From NCBI GenBank assembly GCA_947459195.1, contig CANHCS010000001.1, positions 33,391 through 97,390 on the forward strand: 64,000 bases of DNA. Direction: 5' to 3'. The DNA comes from Sphingobacteriaceae bacterium. Lineage in GTDB: Bacteria; Bacteroidota; Bacteroidia; Sphingobacteriales; Sphingobacteriaceae. The position numbers and the translations under genes are program-made. Below the pieces are notes generated by a model. That model had not been told where the DNA came from. It searched no databases and saw only the letters and a program-made list of their open reading frames with translations. Below are positions 52,739 to 62,111 of this stretch, in pieces (positions within the stretch are counted from its first letter, which is position 1; each line of letters opens with the position of its first letter).

Positions 52739-53878
52739 ATGACTCAGATTAGAAGCATTTTCTATCAGCAATTTGCCACAGAGCCAATTGTTATTCAATC
52801 TCCCGGCAGGATCAATATCATAGGAGAGCATACCGATTATAATGAAGGGTTTGTATTGCCGGCATCGATAGACAAATCAATTTATGTGGCCATTTCAAAA
52901 AGGGAGGATCAACAAATCCATTTGTTCTCCTCCAATTATCAAGAGTACATTGAAATAGCACTTGCTGATATCAGGCCAAATCAAAATTGGTCAACTTATA
53001 TCTTAGGAGTAGTAGATCAAGTCCAGAAAAAGGGACATCATTTAAGTGGTTTTAATTTGGTGTTGGATGGGGATGTGCCGATTGGTGCGGGATTATCTTC
53101 TTCTGCAGCTGTGGAATGTGCGGTGGTGTTTGCATTAAACGAATTATTCGGTCTGGGAATCAGTAAGCTCGAAATGGTTCAGATCGCTCAAAAGGCAGAG
53201 CATACTTTTTCTGGCGTATTATGTGGTATCATGGACATGTTCGCCAGCATGTTTGGGCAGCAAGATCAAGTGATCAAACTCGATTGTCGTTCGCTGGATT
53301 ATACATATAAACCTTTGGTTCTCGACGGATATAAACTTGTCCTCTTCAATACCAATGTGAAACATTCATTAGCCAGCTCTGCTTATAATACCCGCAGGCA
53401 GGAATGTGAGCAGGGGGTGAGCTGGGTGCAGCAAAAATATCCGGAAGTAAAAAGTTTAAGAGATGTGAACAGGCAGATGTTGCAAGAATTAGTTGCCCCT
53501 AAGGATCAGCAGGTTTACCGTCGTTGCAATTATGTGGTATCAGAAATTGAGCGCTTACAGCAAGCCTGTGATGATCTGGAAAGGGGAGACCTTTTAGCCT
53601 TGGGTCAAAAAATGTTTCAAACTCACCAAGGGCTGAGTAATGACTACGAAGTAAGCTGCAAAGAATTAGATTTTTTAGTAGATGAAGTCAAAACACAAAA
53701 TGCCGTTTTAGGAGCCAGGATGATGGGGGGAGGTTTTGGCGGATGTACCCTTAATTTAGTGAAAGAAGAATTTATAACTGAAATCTCTGAGAAGCTTTAC
53801 CAAAGCTATCAGCAGAAAATGGGTTTAGAGCTGAGCACTTACATCGTAACTACCGCTCCAGGAACACACAGATTATGA
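52739..53878 (+). CDS. galK: Galactokinase
   Basis: GalK phosphorylates galactose to galactose 1-phosphate, the entry of the Leloir pathway. The 379 residues have the three GHMP-kinase motifs: SPGRINIIGEHTDYNEG (about 22-38), PIGAGLSSSAAVECA (about 118) and MMGGGFGGCTLNLV (about 337). Complete and of normal length. It sits between the GH2-GH53 fusion and the aldo/keto reductase, whose start overlaps its stop by 4 bases. No galT or galE is in the window. Confidence 0.97.
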   Translation: MTQIRSIFYQQFATEPIVIQSPGRINIIGEHTDYNEGFVLPASIDKSIYVAISKREDQQIHLFSSNYQEYIEIALADIRPNQNWSTYILGVVDQVQKKGHHLSGFNLVLDGDVPIGAGLSSSAAVECAVVFALNELFGLGISKLEMVQIAQKAEHTFSGVLCGIMDMFASMFGQQDQVIKLDCRSLDYTYKPLVLDGYKLVLFNTNVKHSLASSAYNTRRQECEQGVSWVQQKYPEVKSLRDVNRQMLQELVAPKDQQVYRRCNYVVSEIERLQQACDDLERGDLLALGQKMFQTHQGLSNDYEVSCKELDFLVDEVKTQNAVLGARMMGGGFGGCTLNLVKEEFITEISEKLYQSYQQKMGLELSTYIVTTAPGTHRL

Positions 53879-54870
53879 GCTACATTCCTAATATAAACCG
53901 TTACGAGCAAATGGACTACCGTCGCTGTGGTCAAAGTGGGTTGAAATTGCCGGCCATTTCTTTAGGTTTATGGCACAATTTCGGACAGCTTGATGATTTT
54001 GAAAATGCCCGTCAACTTATTCATAGAGCTTTTGATTTGGGTATTACTCATTTCGATCTTGCAAATAATTATGGTCCGCCGCCGGGCAGCGCAGAAGAAA
54101 ATTATGGCAAGATCCTGAAGCAAGATTTTGGTAGATTTCTTCGCGATGAACTCATCATTTCGACCAAGGCGGGCTATCGGATGTGGCCGGGACCTTACGG
54201 CGAATGGGGTTCACGAAAGTATCTGATCAGTAGTCTCGATCAGAGTTTAAAACGCACGGGTTTGAATTATGTAGATATCTTTTACCACCACCGACCCGAT
54301 CCTGAAACGCCCTTGGAAGAGAGTATGCAGGCCCTGCACGATATCGTAAAAAGTGGCAAGGCATTATATGTGGGTATTTCCAATTATCCTGCCGAAGTAG
54401 CTCGAAAAGCGATCCAAATGCTTAAAGAATTGGGTACGCCCTGCCTCCTCCATCAGCCTAAATATTCACTATTTGAACGTTGGGTGGAAGATGGTTTATT
54501 GGACGTTTTAGAAGAAACTGGAACCGGTTGTATCCCTTACTCGCCTCTGGCGCAAGGCTTATTGTCCGACCGTTACCTTAAAGGCATTCCAAAAGATTCT
54601 AGAGTGGCTAAAGGGGTAGGTTTTTTAACTGAATCTCATTTATCACCCGACAAATTGGAAAAAATTAAGCAATTGAATGAGCTGGCAGTTGAACGTAGCA
54701 CCACCTTGGCACAAATGGCATTGGCCTGGGTATTGAAAGATCCTCGAGTTAGTTCGGTACTCATAGGCGCCAGCCGCCCCGAGCAAATTAGCGATGCGGT
54801 TGAGTGTTTGGAGAAATTATATTTTGAGCCAGAAGAGTTGTCCGCCATTGAAAATATCTTGAAGCCCTAA
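53875..54870 (+). CDS. Aldo/keto reductase (YghZ-like)
   Basis: The product is 331 residues of the aldo/keto reductase superfamily, closest in pattern to YghZ (L-glyceraldehyde 3-phosphate reductase) and Kv-beta-like members: MDYRRCGQSGLKLPAISLGL at the barrel entrance, DLANNYGPPPGSAEENYG (catalytic Tyr), YVDIFYHHRPDPETP, KALYVGISNYPAEV, and the C-terminal NADPH site SSVLIGASRPEQISDAVE. It starts inside the last codons of galK (4-base overlap), so it is part of the galactose operon; a role on a sugar aldehyde is plausible but not shown. Confidence 0.87.
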   Translation: MSYIPNINRYEQMDYRRCGQSGLKLPAISLGLWHNFGQLDDFENARQLIHRAFDLGITHFDLANNYGPPPGSAEENYGKILKQDFGRFLRDELIISTKAGYRMWPGPYGEWGSRKYLISSLDQSLKRTGLNYVDIFYHHRPDPETPLEESMQALHDIVKSGKALYVGISNYPAEVARKAIQMLKELGTPCLLHQPKYSLFERWVEDGLLDVLEETGTGCIPYSPLAQGLLSDRYLKGIPKDSRVAKGVGFLTESHLSPDKLEKIKQLNELAVERSTTLAQMALAWVLKDPRVSSVLIGASRPEQISDAVECLEKLYFEPEELSAIENILKP

Positions 54871-54894
54871 TCCTTTCAAAATCCTGAATCAATT

Positions 54895-56589
54895 ATGAAC
54901 AGTAATTTATTACAAACAGCAGATTACATCGTCTTCCTCATTTACTTCTTCATTGTGGCCGGTTATGGATGGTGGATATACACCCGTAAAAAATCTGAAA
55001 AATCGGGTACTAAAGATTATTTTTTAGCAGAGGGCTCGCTTACCTGGGTGGCCATTGGCGCATCGTTGATCGCATCTAATATCTCTGCCGAACAATTCAT
55101 TGGTATGAGTGGCGAAGGATTTTTCAGCGGCATCGCGGTAGCTGCTTACGAATGGATAGCTGCCCTATCACTCATCATTATTGCGGTCTGGTTCATGCCG
55201 GTGTACCTCAAAAATCAAATTTTTACCATGCCGCAGTTTCTCAAGGAGCGATACAACGAAACCGTAGCGATCGTAATGGCTGTTTTCTGGTTATTTCTAT
55301 ACGTTTTTGTCAATCTTACTTCTATTTTATACCTGGGTTCAAAAGCCATTAGCGGATTAGCGGGACAGGAATATTTTCACCTCATTCTCATCTTACTTTC
55401 TCTATTTGCGTTGCTTATTGCCCTTGGCGGGATGAAGGTGATTGGCTATACCGATGTGATTCAAGTGGCCGTATTGATCATCGGTGGATTTGTGGCGGTA
55501 TGGCTGGCATTGGTAAAAGTGGATGAAGTGGTGAACCAAGGTCAGAGTGCGTGGAATGGGTTCCGTACACTGATGACTCAGGCTCCCGACCATTTCCATA
55601 TGATTTTTGACAAACCTACTGCAACGAGTAATGCTGATTTTATTGCCAAATATTTAGCCCTGCCCGGTATTACGATGTATTTTGCCGGCCAATGGGTAGC
55701 CAACCTTAATTATTGGGGCTGTAACCAATACATTACGCAAAGGGCTCTAGGGGCCGATTTACAAACAGCCCGTAATGGGATTCTGTTTGCCGGATTTCTG
55801 AAATTGTTTATGCCGGTAATTGTCATGTTGCCGGGCATTGCAGCTTATGTTTTGTATAAAAACGGTTATTTTGATGCGGCTACCTTTAATGGACAAAAGG
55901 ATGGCGCCTATGCTGCTATTTTGAGTTTATTGCCTGTGGGGATGAAAGGCCTATCTGTTGCTGCCCTTACGGCAGCCATTGTAGCGTCCTTGGCGGGTAA
56001 AGCCAATAGTATTTCAACCATCTTTACTTTAGATGTGTACGAGAAGTATTTTGATAAAGCTGCTGATGAGAAGAAATTAGTGTGGGTAGGTCGCCTCACT
56101 ATTTTGGTTGCCATGCTCATCGCGATAGCAGTTTGTTGGGAAGATTTATTGGGTATTGGCCGAGAAGGCGGATTTACGTTTATTCAGAAATATACCGGAT
56201 TTATCAGTCCGGGAGTTTTTGCATTGTTTATCTTAGGTATGTTCTGGAAGCGTACCACTAGTGCTGCCGCCATTACCGGTTTAATTTCTGGCCTGGTCAT
56301 CGTAATAGTATTTAATAATTTTGCTCCAAGTTGGTTCGGTATGGAGACCTTGCTTTATACTGCCTATTTGAACGGTGCCGGTCAGTATGAGATTCCATTC
56401 ATGGTTAATATGGGTTGGTCGTTTGCTTTCACCGTTTTAATTATGGTACTTGTCAGTTTCGCAGGCCCTAGAGTCAATCCTAAAGCATTCGAATTGGATC
56501 AAGAAATGTTCAAATTAAAGCCATCTACCATTGCACTCATCACTATTATTTTAATGATGGTTTTAGCCTTGTACATCAAGTTTTGGTAA
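54895..56589 (+). CDS. Sodium:solute symporter, probably for galactose
   Basis: The product is 564 residues with about 14 membrane helices of the SSS family (SGLT/vSGLT type). Seen: an N-terminal helix DYIVFLIYFFIVAGYGWWI, the SSS motif LEGSLTWVAIGASLIASNISAEQFIGMSGEG-like region, YNETVAIVMAVFWLFLY, and the central GMKGLSVAALTAAIVASLAGKANS. The Ser/Ala-rich ion site and GQWVANLNYWGCNQYITQRALGA segment are as in SGLT-like sugar transporters. Its place after galK suggests it imports the galactose released outside. A strong terminator follows. Confidence 0.9.
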   Translation: MNSNLLQTADYIVFLIYFFIVAGYGWWIYTRKKSEKSGTKDYFLAEGSLTWVAIGASLIASNISAEQFIGMSGEGFFSGIAVAAYEWIAALSLIIIAVWFMPVYLKNQIFTMPQFLKERYNETVAIVMAVFWLFLYVFVNLTSILYLGSKAISGLAGQEYFHLILILLSLFALLIALGGMKVIGYTDVIQVAVLIIGGFVAVWLALVKVDEVVNQGQSAWNGFRTLMTQAPDHFHMIFDKPTATSNADFIAKYLALPGITMYFAGQWVANLNYWGCNQYITQRALGADLQTARNGILFAGFLKLFMPVIVMLPGIAAYVLYKNGYFDAATFNGQKDGAYAAILSLLPVGMKGLSVAALTAAIVASLAGKANSISTIFTLDVYEKYFDKAADEKKLVWVGRLTILVAMLIAIAVCWEDLLGIGREGGFTFIQKYTGFISPGVFALFILGMFWKRTTSAAAITGLISGLVIVIVFNNFAPSWFGMETLLYTAYLNGAGQYEIPFMVNMGWSFAFTVLIMVLVSFAGPRVNPKAFELDQEMFKLKPSTIALITIILMMVLALYIKFW

Positions 56590-56611
56590 AAATCAAATTC
56601 CTATTCAACGA

Positions 56612-56643
56612 AAAAAGTCCTACTCAAAAGAGTAGGACTTTTT
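56612..56643. terminator. Bidirectional terminator between the galactan operon and the S8 protease operon
   Basis: AAAAAGTCCTACTC (56612-56625), loop AAAA, GAGTAGGACTTTTT (56630-56643): a perfect 14-bp stem with a T run in both directions. It serves the converging symporter and lipoprotein transcripts. Confidence 0.95.
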
Positions 56644-56651
56644 CATTTGGA

Positions 56652-57353
56652 TCAATTGGTTCTGAATTTGTACAAACCAGAGTCTGAAGAATTATTCTTG
56701 GCATCTTTAGTAATCACCTTCCAGTAGTAGGTAGTTCCTGGATTGGTAGGAACAGCGGTAGATGAGAGGTTTGCTGCAACTGCTCTTAATAAACTACTCG
56801 ATTTATTATTAACGTCTGTCTCAGAAGTGCCAAAATAAACTTCGTAACCAGTGATATCATTATCGGTATCAGCACCTTTCCATTGCAAATTGATATTGCC
56901 AGAACCAACTGCTTGGTTATAGGTTGGACTCACAATTTCTGCCGGGAAAGGGGCATAGTTTGTTTTTCCGGAGCCGGCGTTGTAAAATTTCCAGGTATCA
57001 CTTTCGGCAGTAGCAGAACTTTTGCTCGATTTCGAAATCACATACCAGGAATAGGGCGTGTCTTTCAATAGATTGATATCTATAAAATTTGTATTAACCT
57101 CTTTATTAGTTAAAGTGTTTGTTAGCAGGTTTTTGACGATCACCTCATATCTTTGTGCATTGGCAGCATTTGACCATTCAAACCGTACGGTACTTTCTGT
57201 GTTCGATACCGAAACCCCATTTAAACAAACTTCGTCTTTTGCAGGCAAGCGTAATACTGCTTTCTCTGGGTTCACTTCAGGAGCATCAGAGCCCTTACTG
57301 CAAGCGCCAACAATAGCTGTTAATAATAAAATAGACAATACTAATTTTTTCAT
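56652..57353 (-). CDS. FN3-like domain lipoprotein
   Basis: The product is 233 residues with an SPII signal (lipobox IVGAC, Cys at about 18) and two fibronectin-type-III-like beta domains: one with TVRFEWSNAANAQRYEVIVK and one with INLQWKGADTDNDITGYEVYFG, ending with TYYWKVITKDAKNNSSD. These are typical of extracellular binding domains in Bacteroidota. Its start overlaps the stop of the protease gene by 4 bases (ATGA), so the two are translated together; it may anchor or assist that protease. Confidence 0.85.
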   Translation of the reverse strand: MKKLVLSILLLTAIVGACSKGSDAPEVNPEKAVLRLPAKDEVCLNGVSVSNTESTVRFEWSNAANAQRYEVIVKNLLTNTLTNKEVNTNFIDINLLKDTPYSWYVISKSSKSSATAESDTWKFYNAGSGKTNYAPFPAEIVSPTYNQAVGSGNINLQWKGADTDNDITGYEVYFGTSETDVNNKSSSLLRAVAANLSSTAVPTNPGTTYYWKVITKDAKNNSSDSGLYKFRTN

Positions 57354-60300
57354 TTTTTCAAAATTTTATAGGTTTTGGTGCCCAAATTCAAGAAGTAGAA
57401 TCCAGCTTCTAATGAAGATAGATCTACCTGAACGGTTCTGTTTTGTACCGTATGTAAATTTTTATAGACTACTAATCCGGCACTGTTGAGTACGCTGACT
57501 AGCACCGATTTAGTTTGAGGATCCTCTAATTTAATATTCAGGATATCCTGGAATGGGTTCGGATAAACCAATGCCTTGATATCTACTAAAAACTCTTCTT
57601 CATAGGTACCCTGACACGCTTGATCGGTGCTGACCACCAGTTTATTGGTACCATTCTTTAAATCTAAAGTAATTTCAGATGAACTGGTGAAGTAGAGTTC
57701 ATCATTCAATTTAATTTGATAAGTATTCCCACCATCCAATCTAATGGTCACCGAATTTGTTACCGGATCCACTTTTGAAAAAGCCGTCAGACTTTTCGGT
57801 CCCACAACTAGCGAATATTCAGTTTTAAATTCCTCCTTACCATCTACATAAATGCTGATCTTATAATTACCAGATGTGAGGTTGTTGATATCCAATGTAT
57901 TATTGAACACGAAATCGGCACTAGTGTTATCTGGTCTGGTGAGTTTCAATAAGTAACGTAGGTTTTGAGCAGCGGTAATATTAATCCTTCCATTAATGAT
58001 ATTGGTGCAAGTTGCATCGGTAACCGATACAGAAAAATTATTGGCAGCTAATGGGAAGTTAACGCCCACTACCACGGTTGCTGAGTTTTGAACACATGCT
58101 CCAGAGCTTACCCTAACCGAATAGGAGCCCGCTTGCGTACTGGTATGAGTGTTACCGGTAGCGCCTGGTATGGCCTCGCCATTGAAAAGCCATTGATTGC
58201 CCGTAGCTGCGCTGGAGGTGAGGGTGTTGCCGTTCACGCTGATGGTTGGAAGACTCAACGGAGTTGTGGTTACTGCAGTTCGTTGAGGGGCAGCACATTC
58301 GGCTGATTTGACCACCAGATCATAAAAATAGTAGTAGAAGTTTTTGAAATGTTCGGGGTTAGAAGCATCGGTTGCGGTATTACCGGTGATGCTAAAAATC
58401 CCCCCAATAGTGAATGGATAACCAGTTACACCTGCATTGTTTCGGTAGATAGAAGATCCACCTTCGTAGCTGATGGATATCCTGTAGTTACCGGCAGTTG
58501 GGAGTAAAAGATTGAGGTCGTATACCTGCCCATCGGTATTCTGAATCACATCAAGTGTAACAGAAGAAACCGGCAGGCCTGTGGAGACATTTTCTGCGGT
58601 GAATGTGATTTTACCGGCGCTGCCAATGTAAAGTCTTGCACTTTCGAGGATGACTGGTACTCTGGTGTTGACGAGCACGGCCGGATTGTTGCCATTTAGA
58701 AATCCTCCCCCTGAAAATGCAGTATTTGTTTTTGGTCCTACCGAAGCTTTAAAATCATTCACTCCAGCATGAAAAGTGCTAATGTTGGTATTATTTTCGG
58801 TGTAGTTGGCGGGGCTATTATTGGAAGTAAAAGCCACCGGTACTTGGTCATTGGCATTTTTGTACCAGAATACAGTTCCAGCTCCGCTTGAGCTAAAATT
58901 ATAAACCCCAGTGCTGCCACAACTCACTACAGATGTATTGGACAGAGTTGGTGGGTTACTAATGCTGAAATTAATGATCTTTTGGTTGTTAACCGCGTCT
59001 GCATCATTACCTAACTCTGTGCTGGCAATTAGTTCATAAGTTTGACCTGCCTGGCTGTTGAATGGGGTATTTAATGTAAAATCAACTTCATTGAGTGCAG
59101 CCAAATTTCCGGTATAACTTTCGGTTATGGTTGTCAATACATTATTGTTATTTTTTATGATGACTTTAACAGGTACATTACTAATGGTGGTACTGCCATA
59201 GTTGTTCAAAGTGACGGTTATTCTCTGACCATTAGCAGCACAATTGCCATCCACAGGGTTTAGAATGGCACTTATGCCCACGTCTCTGCTTGGCCTTAAA
59301 AAAGCCACCCTGTAATCCATTACTTCCCCTTTATTGTAAGTTCCGCATGAAGTTATACTGTTTGCATCTGCAGTCTCGCTCAACACCACACGCAGTAAAC
59401 TGAATGCATTTAATGTAACATTACTTGGAATACTGATGTCTTTTTTAAATTCTGCACTACCATTTATGACCGATGTGGTAGCGATTAGTTCGTTGGTTTC
59501 ATTAAAGCTACCATCCTGATTAAAGTCGATGTAAATTTTCGCGATTTTATTGGCATTGGTATTACAAGCGCCTAATTTAATGCTGAGCGGATAAGTAGCT
59601 CCTGCTTCCAAATTGATGAGTTGAGCCGTATTGTCTGTGTAAGCCCTGCAATTAGCATTACTGTAATCGATGTTACTCAATTTAAAGCTTTCAATTTTGG
59701 CATTCTGTGTGCCAGAAATTGTGGGAGCACAATAGGCCGCACCACCTATACCTGAAATGATCAATGAATAAGCTTGTTTACCGCCATCAAGATTGTTTTT
59801 ATGTCTCACATTGATGGTATAAGTTTTTCCGGGAATGGGATCATTGATGATCACCTGCTCCACATTGTCCCTGATATTATCGCCACGGGTGGCATTAGCA
59901 TCGGGGGCATCAGGACTCAAGATCCATGGTCTGTACTCGGTAGACTGATCATTGATTCGTAAGTCGAGATCATTGATCAAACGCGGTGTACGCTCATTGA
60001 GCGGATAAGTATAAGTTTTTTGATTGTTTGATTCAGTGAAGGGAGGAATGCCGGGTGGGTCTGTCCAGCAAATGGTGGCCACAATTGGCCCATTTCCGGA
60101 GCTGGTTACCTGATAGGTTTTATTGGAGGTGGTGACGTTATTAACGGTCCCCAAAATGTCTTCATAAATTCTGCTCTTTGTACCATCCTCCAAGATAAGT
60201 TGAGCAGCTTTTTCAGCATTTAATACTCCCCAGCCAAAAATGTAATCAGGTCCCGGCCGTCCTACATCATCGGCAGTATGAATGGCCAGTCCTTTTAGCG

Positions 60301-61552
60301 TTGCCGAGCGCATTCTTATGTTGTTATTTTTTTGCATGTAAGCTTCCTGGAGAAGTACCAATGACCCGCTCACATTGGGGCTGGACATGGAGGTGCCATT
60401 TAATGCTGCGTAGGATACTGGACTTGTGGTTACCGTAGATGTTACCTGAACCCCCATACCAACAATATCAGGTTTAATCCTTCCATCGTCGGTTGGCCCC
60501 CAGCTACTAAAATCGGAAATCCGGATACTTTCGGCGTTGATAGGGCCATTTTTGATTCCAAATACAGCGCCCACTGTTAAAATATTTTTTGCATTTCCAT
60601 TCAAACTGATCAGATCATACTCTCTCTGGCTGTTCAGGTCTTCGATTTGTCTGGTAAATTCTGTCCATCTTTGGCTGGTAAAACGAAAATACTTCTCACC
60701 CACTGCAGGTCCGGAGGCATTGCGACTATTTCCGGCTGATTTTACCGGCAGGTAATAAGGTGCCTCGAAGGTAATTTTGTCCCACTCTTCGGCATCAACC
60801 CCATAAAATCCAAATTTATAATCCTCTTTATCACCTTCTCTTCCATACCATTCCCATCTGGGAGCACCACCGCCACTAGGAGCCGAATTGAAATGCCAGC
60901 CAGCGAGAAAACCATAAGAGTGATTGGATAATAACATTCCACTGTTGGCCTCAATCGCCATTTCGCTGTCATCATTACCAAAATCATAGGAAATAAGACG
61001 TTGTAGCCCAAATGCCATTCCCTTGGCTACCGGTTCCACACCTGTGGCCATCATGGTTCCGGCCACGTGAGTTGCATGTCTGTCTGTGGCTGCAGTGGCG
61101 TTTTTATTGAGGATCCTACCACCCGCAAATTCCTGGTGACTGGTATAAACCGAGCCGCCATCCCAAATACCAATTTTATCTGTTAATAATGGAGATGATC
61201 CGCTTAAATTCAAACCCAATCCACCTCCGTTATAGAGTCTGTTTGCTCGGGTGGTATTGGCGGCCGTGGCGTTATTTTCGGTAATCAAATATTGAGGCAA
61301 GCCATAGGCATCAACGCCCTGCAGAGACATGATGGTTCCGTTATCAAACTGTTTGAAAGTAATCCAATCATATTTTTTGGCTAATTCGAATGCTCTCTTT
61401 CTCGACTTCTCAGCTAACTCAGTATAGGTTTTAGCTAATTGATCGAGAACAGGCTTGTTGCTTTCTGTTTCTTGCGCAGACAGCCTATTTGCTGTCAATA
61501 AAAATAAAAAACATGCGATGATGCTAAACCCAAATCTTTTTTGAATGGTCAT
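57350..61552 (-). CDS. Subtilisin-like S8 protease with T9SS C-terminal sorting domain
   Basis: A 1400-residue secreted protein. A signal peptide (about 1-26) precedes a subtilase domain with the triad Asp131 (KIGIWDGGSV), His162 (RHATHVAGTMM) and Ser388 (NGTSMSSPNVSG). Later parts include a domain with DFNQDGSFNETNELI and GTYNKGEVMDYRVAFL (GEVED type), CARDB-like beta domains and Ig-like repeats. The last about 75 residues (VYPNPFQDILNIKL ... GFYFLNLGTKTYKILKK) form a type A T9SS sorting signal. It should be exported through the SprA translocon, part of which is encoded at the left edge. The lipoprotein gene starts within its last codons. Confidence 0.93.
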   Translation of the reverse strand: MTIQKRFGFSIIACFLFLLTANRLSAQETESNKPVLDQLAKTYTELAEKSRKRAFELAKKYDWITFKQFDNGTIMSLQGVDAYGLPQYLITENNATAANTTRANRLYNGGGLGLNLSGSSPLLTDKIGIWDGGSVYTSHQEFAGGRILNKNATAATDRHATHVAGTMMATGVEPVAKGMAFGLQRLISYDFGNDDSEMAIEANSGMLLSNHSYGFLAGWHFNSAPSGGGAPRWEWYGREGDKEDYKFGFYGVDAEEWDKITFEAPYYLPVKSAGNSRNASGPAVGEKYFRFTSQRWTEFTRQIEDLNSQREYDLISLNGNAKNILTVGAVFGIKNGPINAESIRISDFSSWGPTDDGRIKPDIVGMGVQVTSTVTTSPVSYAALNGTSMSSPNVSGSLVLLQEAYMQKNNNIRMRSATLKGLAIHTADDVGRPGPDYIFGWGVLNAEKAAQLILEDGTKSRIYEDILGTVNNVTTSNKTYQVTSSGNGPIVATICWTDPPGIPPFTESNNQKTYTYPLNERTPRLINDLDLRINDQSTEYRPWILSPDAPDANATRGDNIRDNVEQVIINDPIPGKTYTINVRHKNNLDGGKQAYSLIISGIGGAAYCAPTISGTQNAKIESFKLSNIDYSNANCRAYTDNTAQLINLEAGATYPLSIKLGACNTNANKIAKIYIDFNQDGSFNETNELIATTSVINGSAEFKKDISIPSNVTLNAFSLLRVVLSETADANSITSCGTYNKGEVMDYRVAFLRPSRDVGISAILNPVDGNCAANGQRITVTLNNYGSTTISNVPVKVIIKNNNNVLTTITESYTGNLAALNEVDFTLNTPFNSQAGQTYELIASTELGNDADAVNNQKIINFSISNPPTLSNTSVVSCGSTGVYNFSSSGAGTVFWYKNANDQVPVAFTSNNSPANYTENNTNISTFHAGVNDFKASVGPKTNTAFSGGGFLNGNNPAVLVNTRVPVILESARLYIGSAGKITFTAENVSTGLPVSSVTLDVIQNTDGQVYDLNLLLPTAGNYRISISYEGGSSIYRNNAGVTGYPFTIGGIFSITGNTATDASNPEHFKNFYYYFYDLVVKSAECAAPQRTAVTTTPLSLPTISVNGNTLTSSAATGNQWLFNGEAIPGATGNTHTSTQAGSYSVRVSSGACVQNSATVVVGVNFPLAANNFSVSVTDATCTNIINGRINITAAQNLRYLLKLTRPDNTSADFVFNNTLDINNLTSGNYKISIYVDGKEEFKTEYSLVVGPKSLTAFSKVDPVTNSVTIRLDGGNTYQIKLNDELYFTSSSEITLDLKNGTNKLVVSTDQACQGTYEEEFLVDIKALVYPNPFQDILNIKLEDPQTKSVLVSVLNSAGLVVYKNLHTVQNRTVQVDLSSLEAGFYFLNLGTKTYKILKK

Positions 61553-61675
61553 ACATTGTAAGTTTAAGTCGGTTAAACCAACTCGGCAAACCGGCCCCTT
61601 AAATTAGAAATTTAATTGTTAAAACTTCAAAAGATTTAAGGCTTAAAAATAAAATTCTTTAGATGGACTTAATTT

Positions 61676-62068
61676 TTACAATTGTTTGAGAATCTGTGCG
61701 GTAAGTGGCTTACTGATGAAGGTTTCAGCAAATGGATTTTTCTCAATTTTTTTACGGTCTAAGGGGTCAAGAGAGGAGGATAACACGTAAATTTTTAATT
61801 GAGTGATGGAGATATTCTGCAAGTTCCTCAATTCACTTAAAAATCCATAGCCATCTATTTCTGGCATACGAATATCTAAAAAGATCACTAATGGTGGTTC
61901 GGTTTTGAATTCGATTTGCTTTAAAAATTTCAGTGCCAAGCTCGCCGATTCGAAGATGGATACTTCTTTTGCAAATTGGGTACTAAGTATAATTTTTTGA
62001 TGGATGATGTTATCGATATAATTATCATCAACTAAAATAACACGCTCATATTTGTAAAAAGGCTCCAT
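61676..62068 (-). CDS. Stand-alone response regulator receiver protein
   Basis: The product is 130 residues, a single CheY-like receiver: acidic pair D14-D15 (VILVDDNYID), phospho-acceptor Asp65 in FLDIRMPEIDGYG, switch Ser in YVLSSSLDP (about 98), and Lys120 in FISKPLT. There is no output domain, as in single-domain relay or adaptor regulators common in Bacteroidota. It lies alone between the S8 protease gene and the efflux genes, with no kinase next to it. Confidence 0.92.
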   Translation of the reverse strand: MEPFYKYERVILVDDNYIDNIIHQKIILSTQFAKEVSIFESASLALKFLKQIEFKTEPPLVIFLDIRMPEIDGYGFLSELRNLQNISITQLKIYVLSSSLDPLDRKKIEKNPFAETFISKPLTAQILKQL

Positions 62069-62111
62069 CCTTCGCCATGATCAATATTTATATCTAAGAT
62101 AAAATATTTAA

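Noticed and set aside
49325-56589. Polysaccharide utilisation locus (SusC/SusD type)
   Set aside because: No SusC or SusD homologue or sensor regulator is present; the cluster is a simple galactan-galactose operon.
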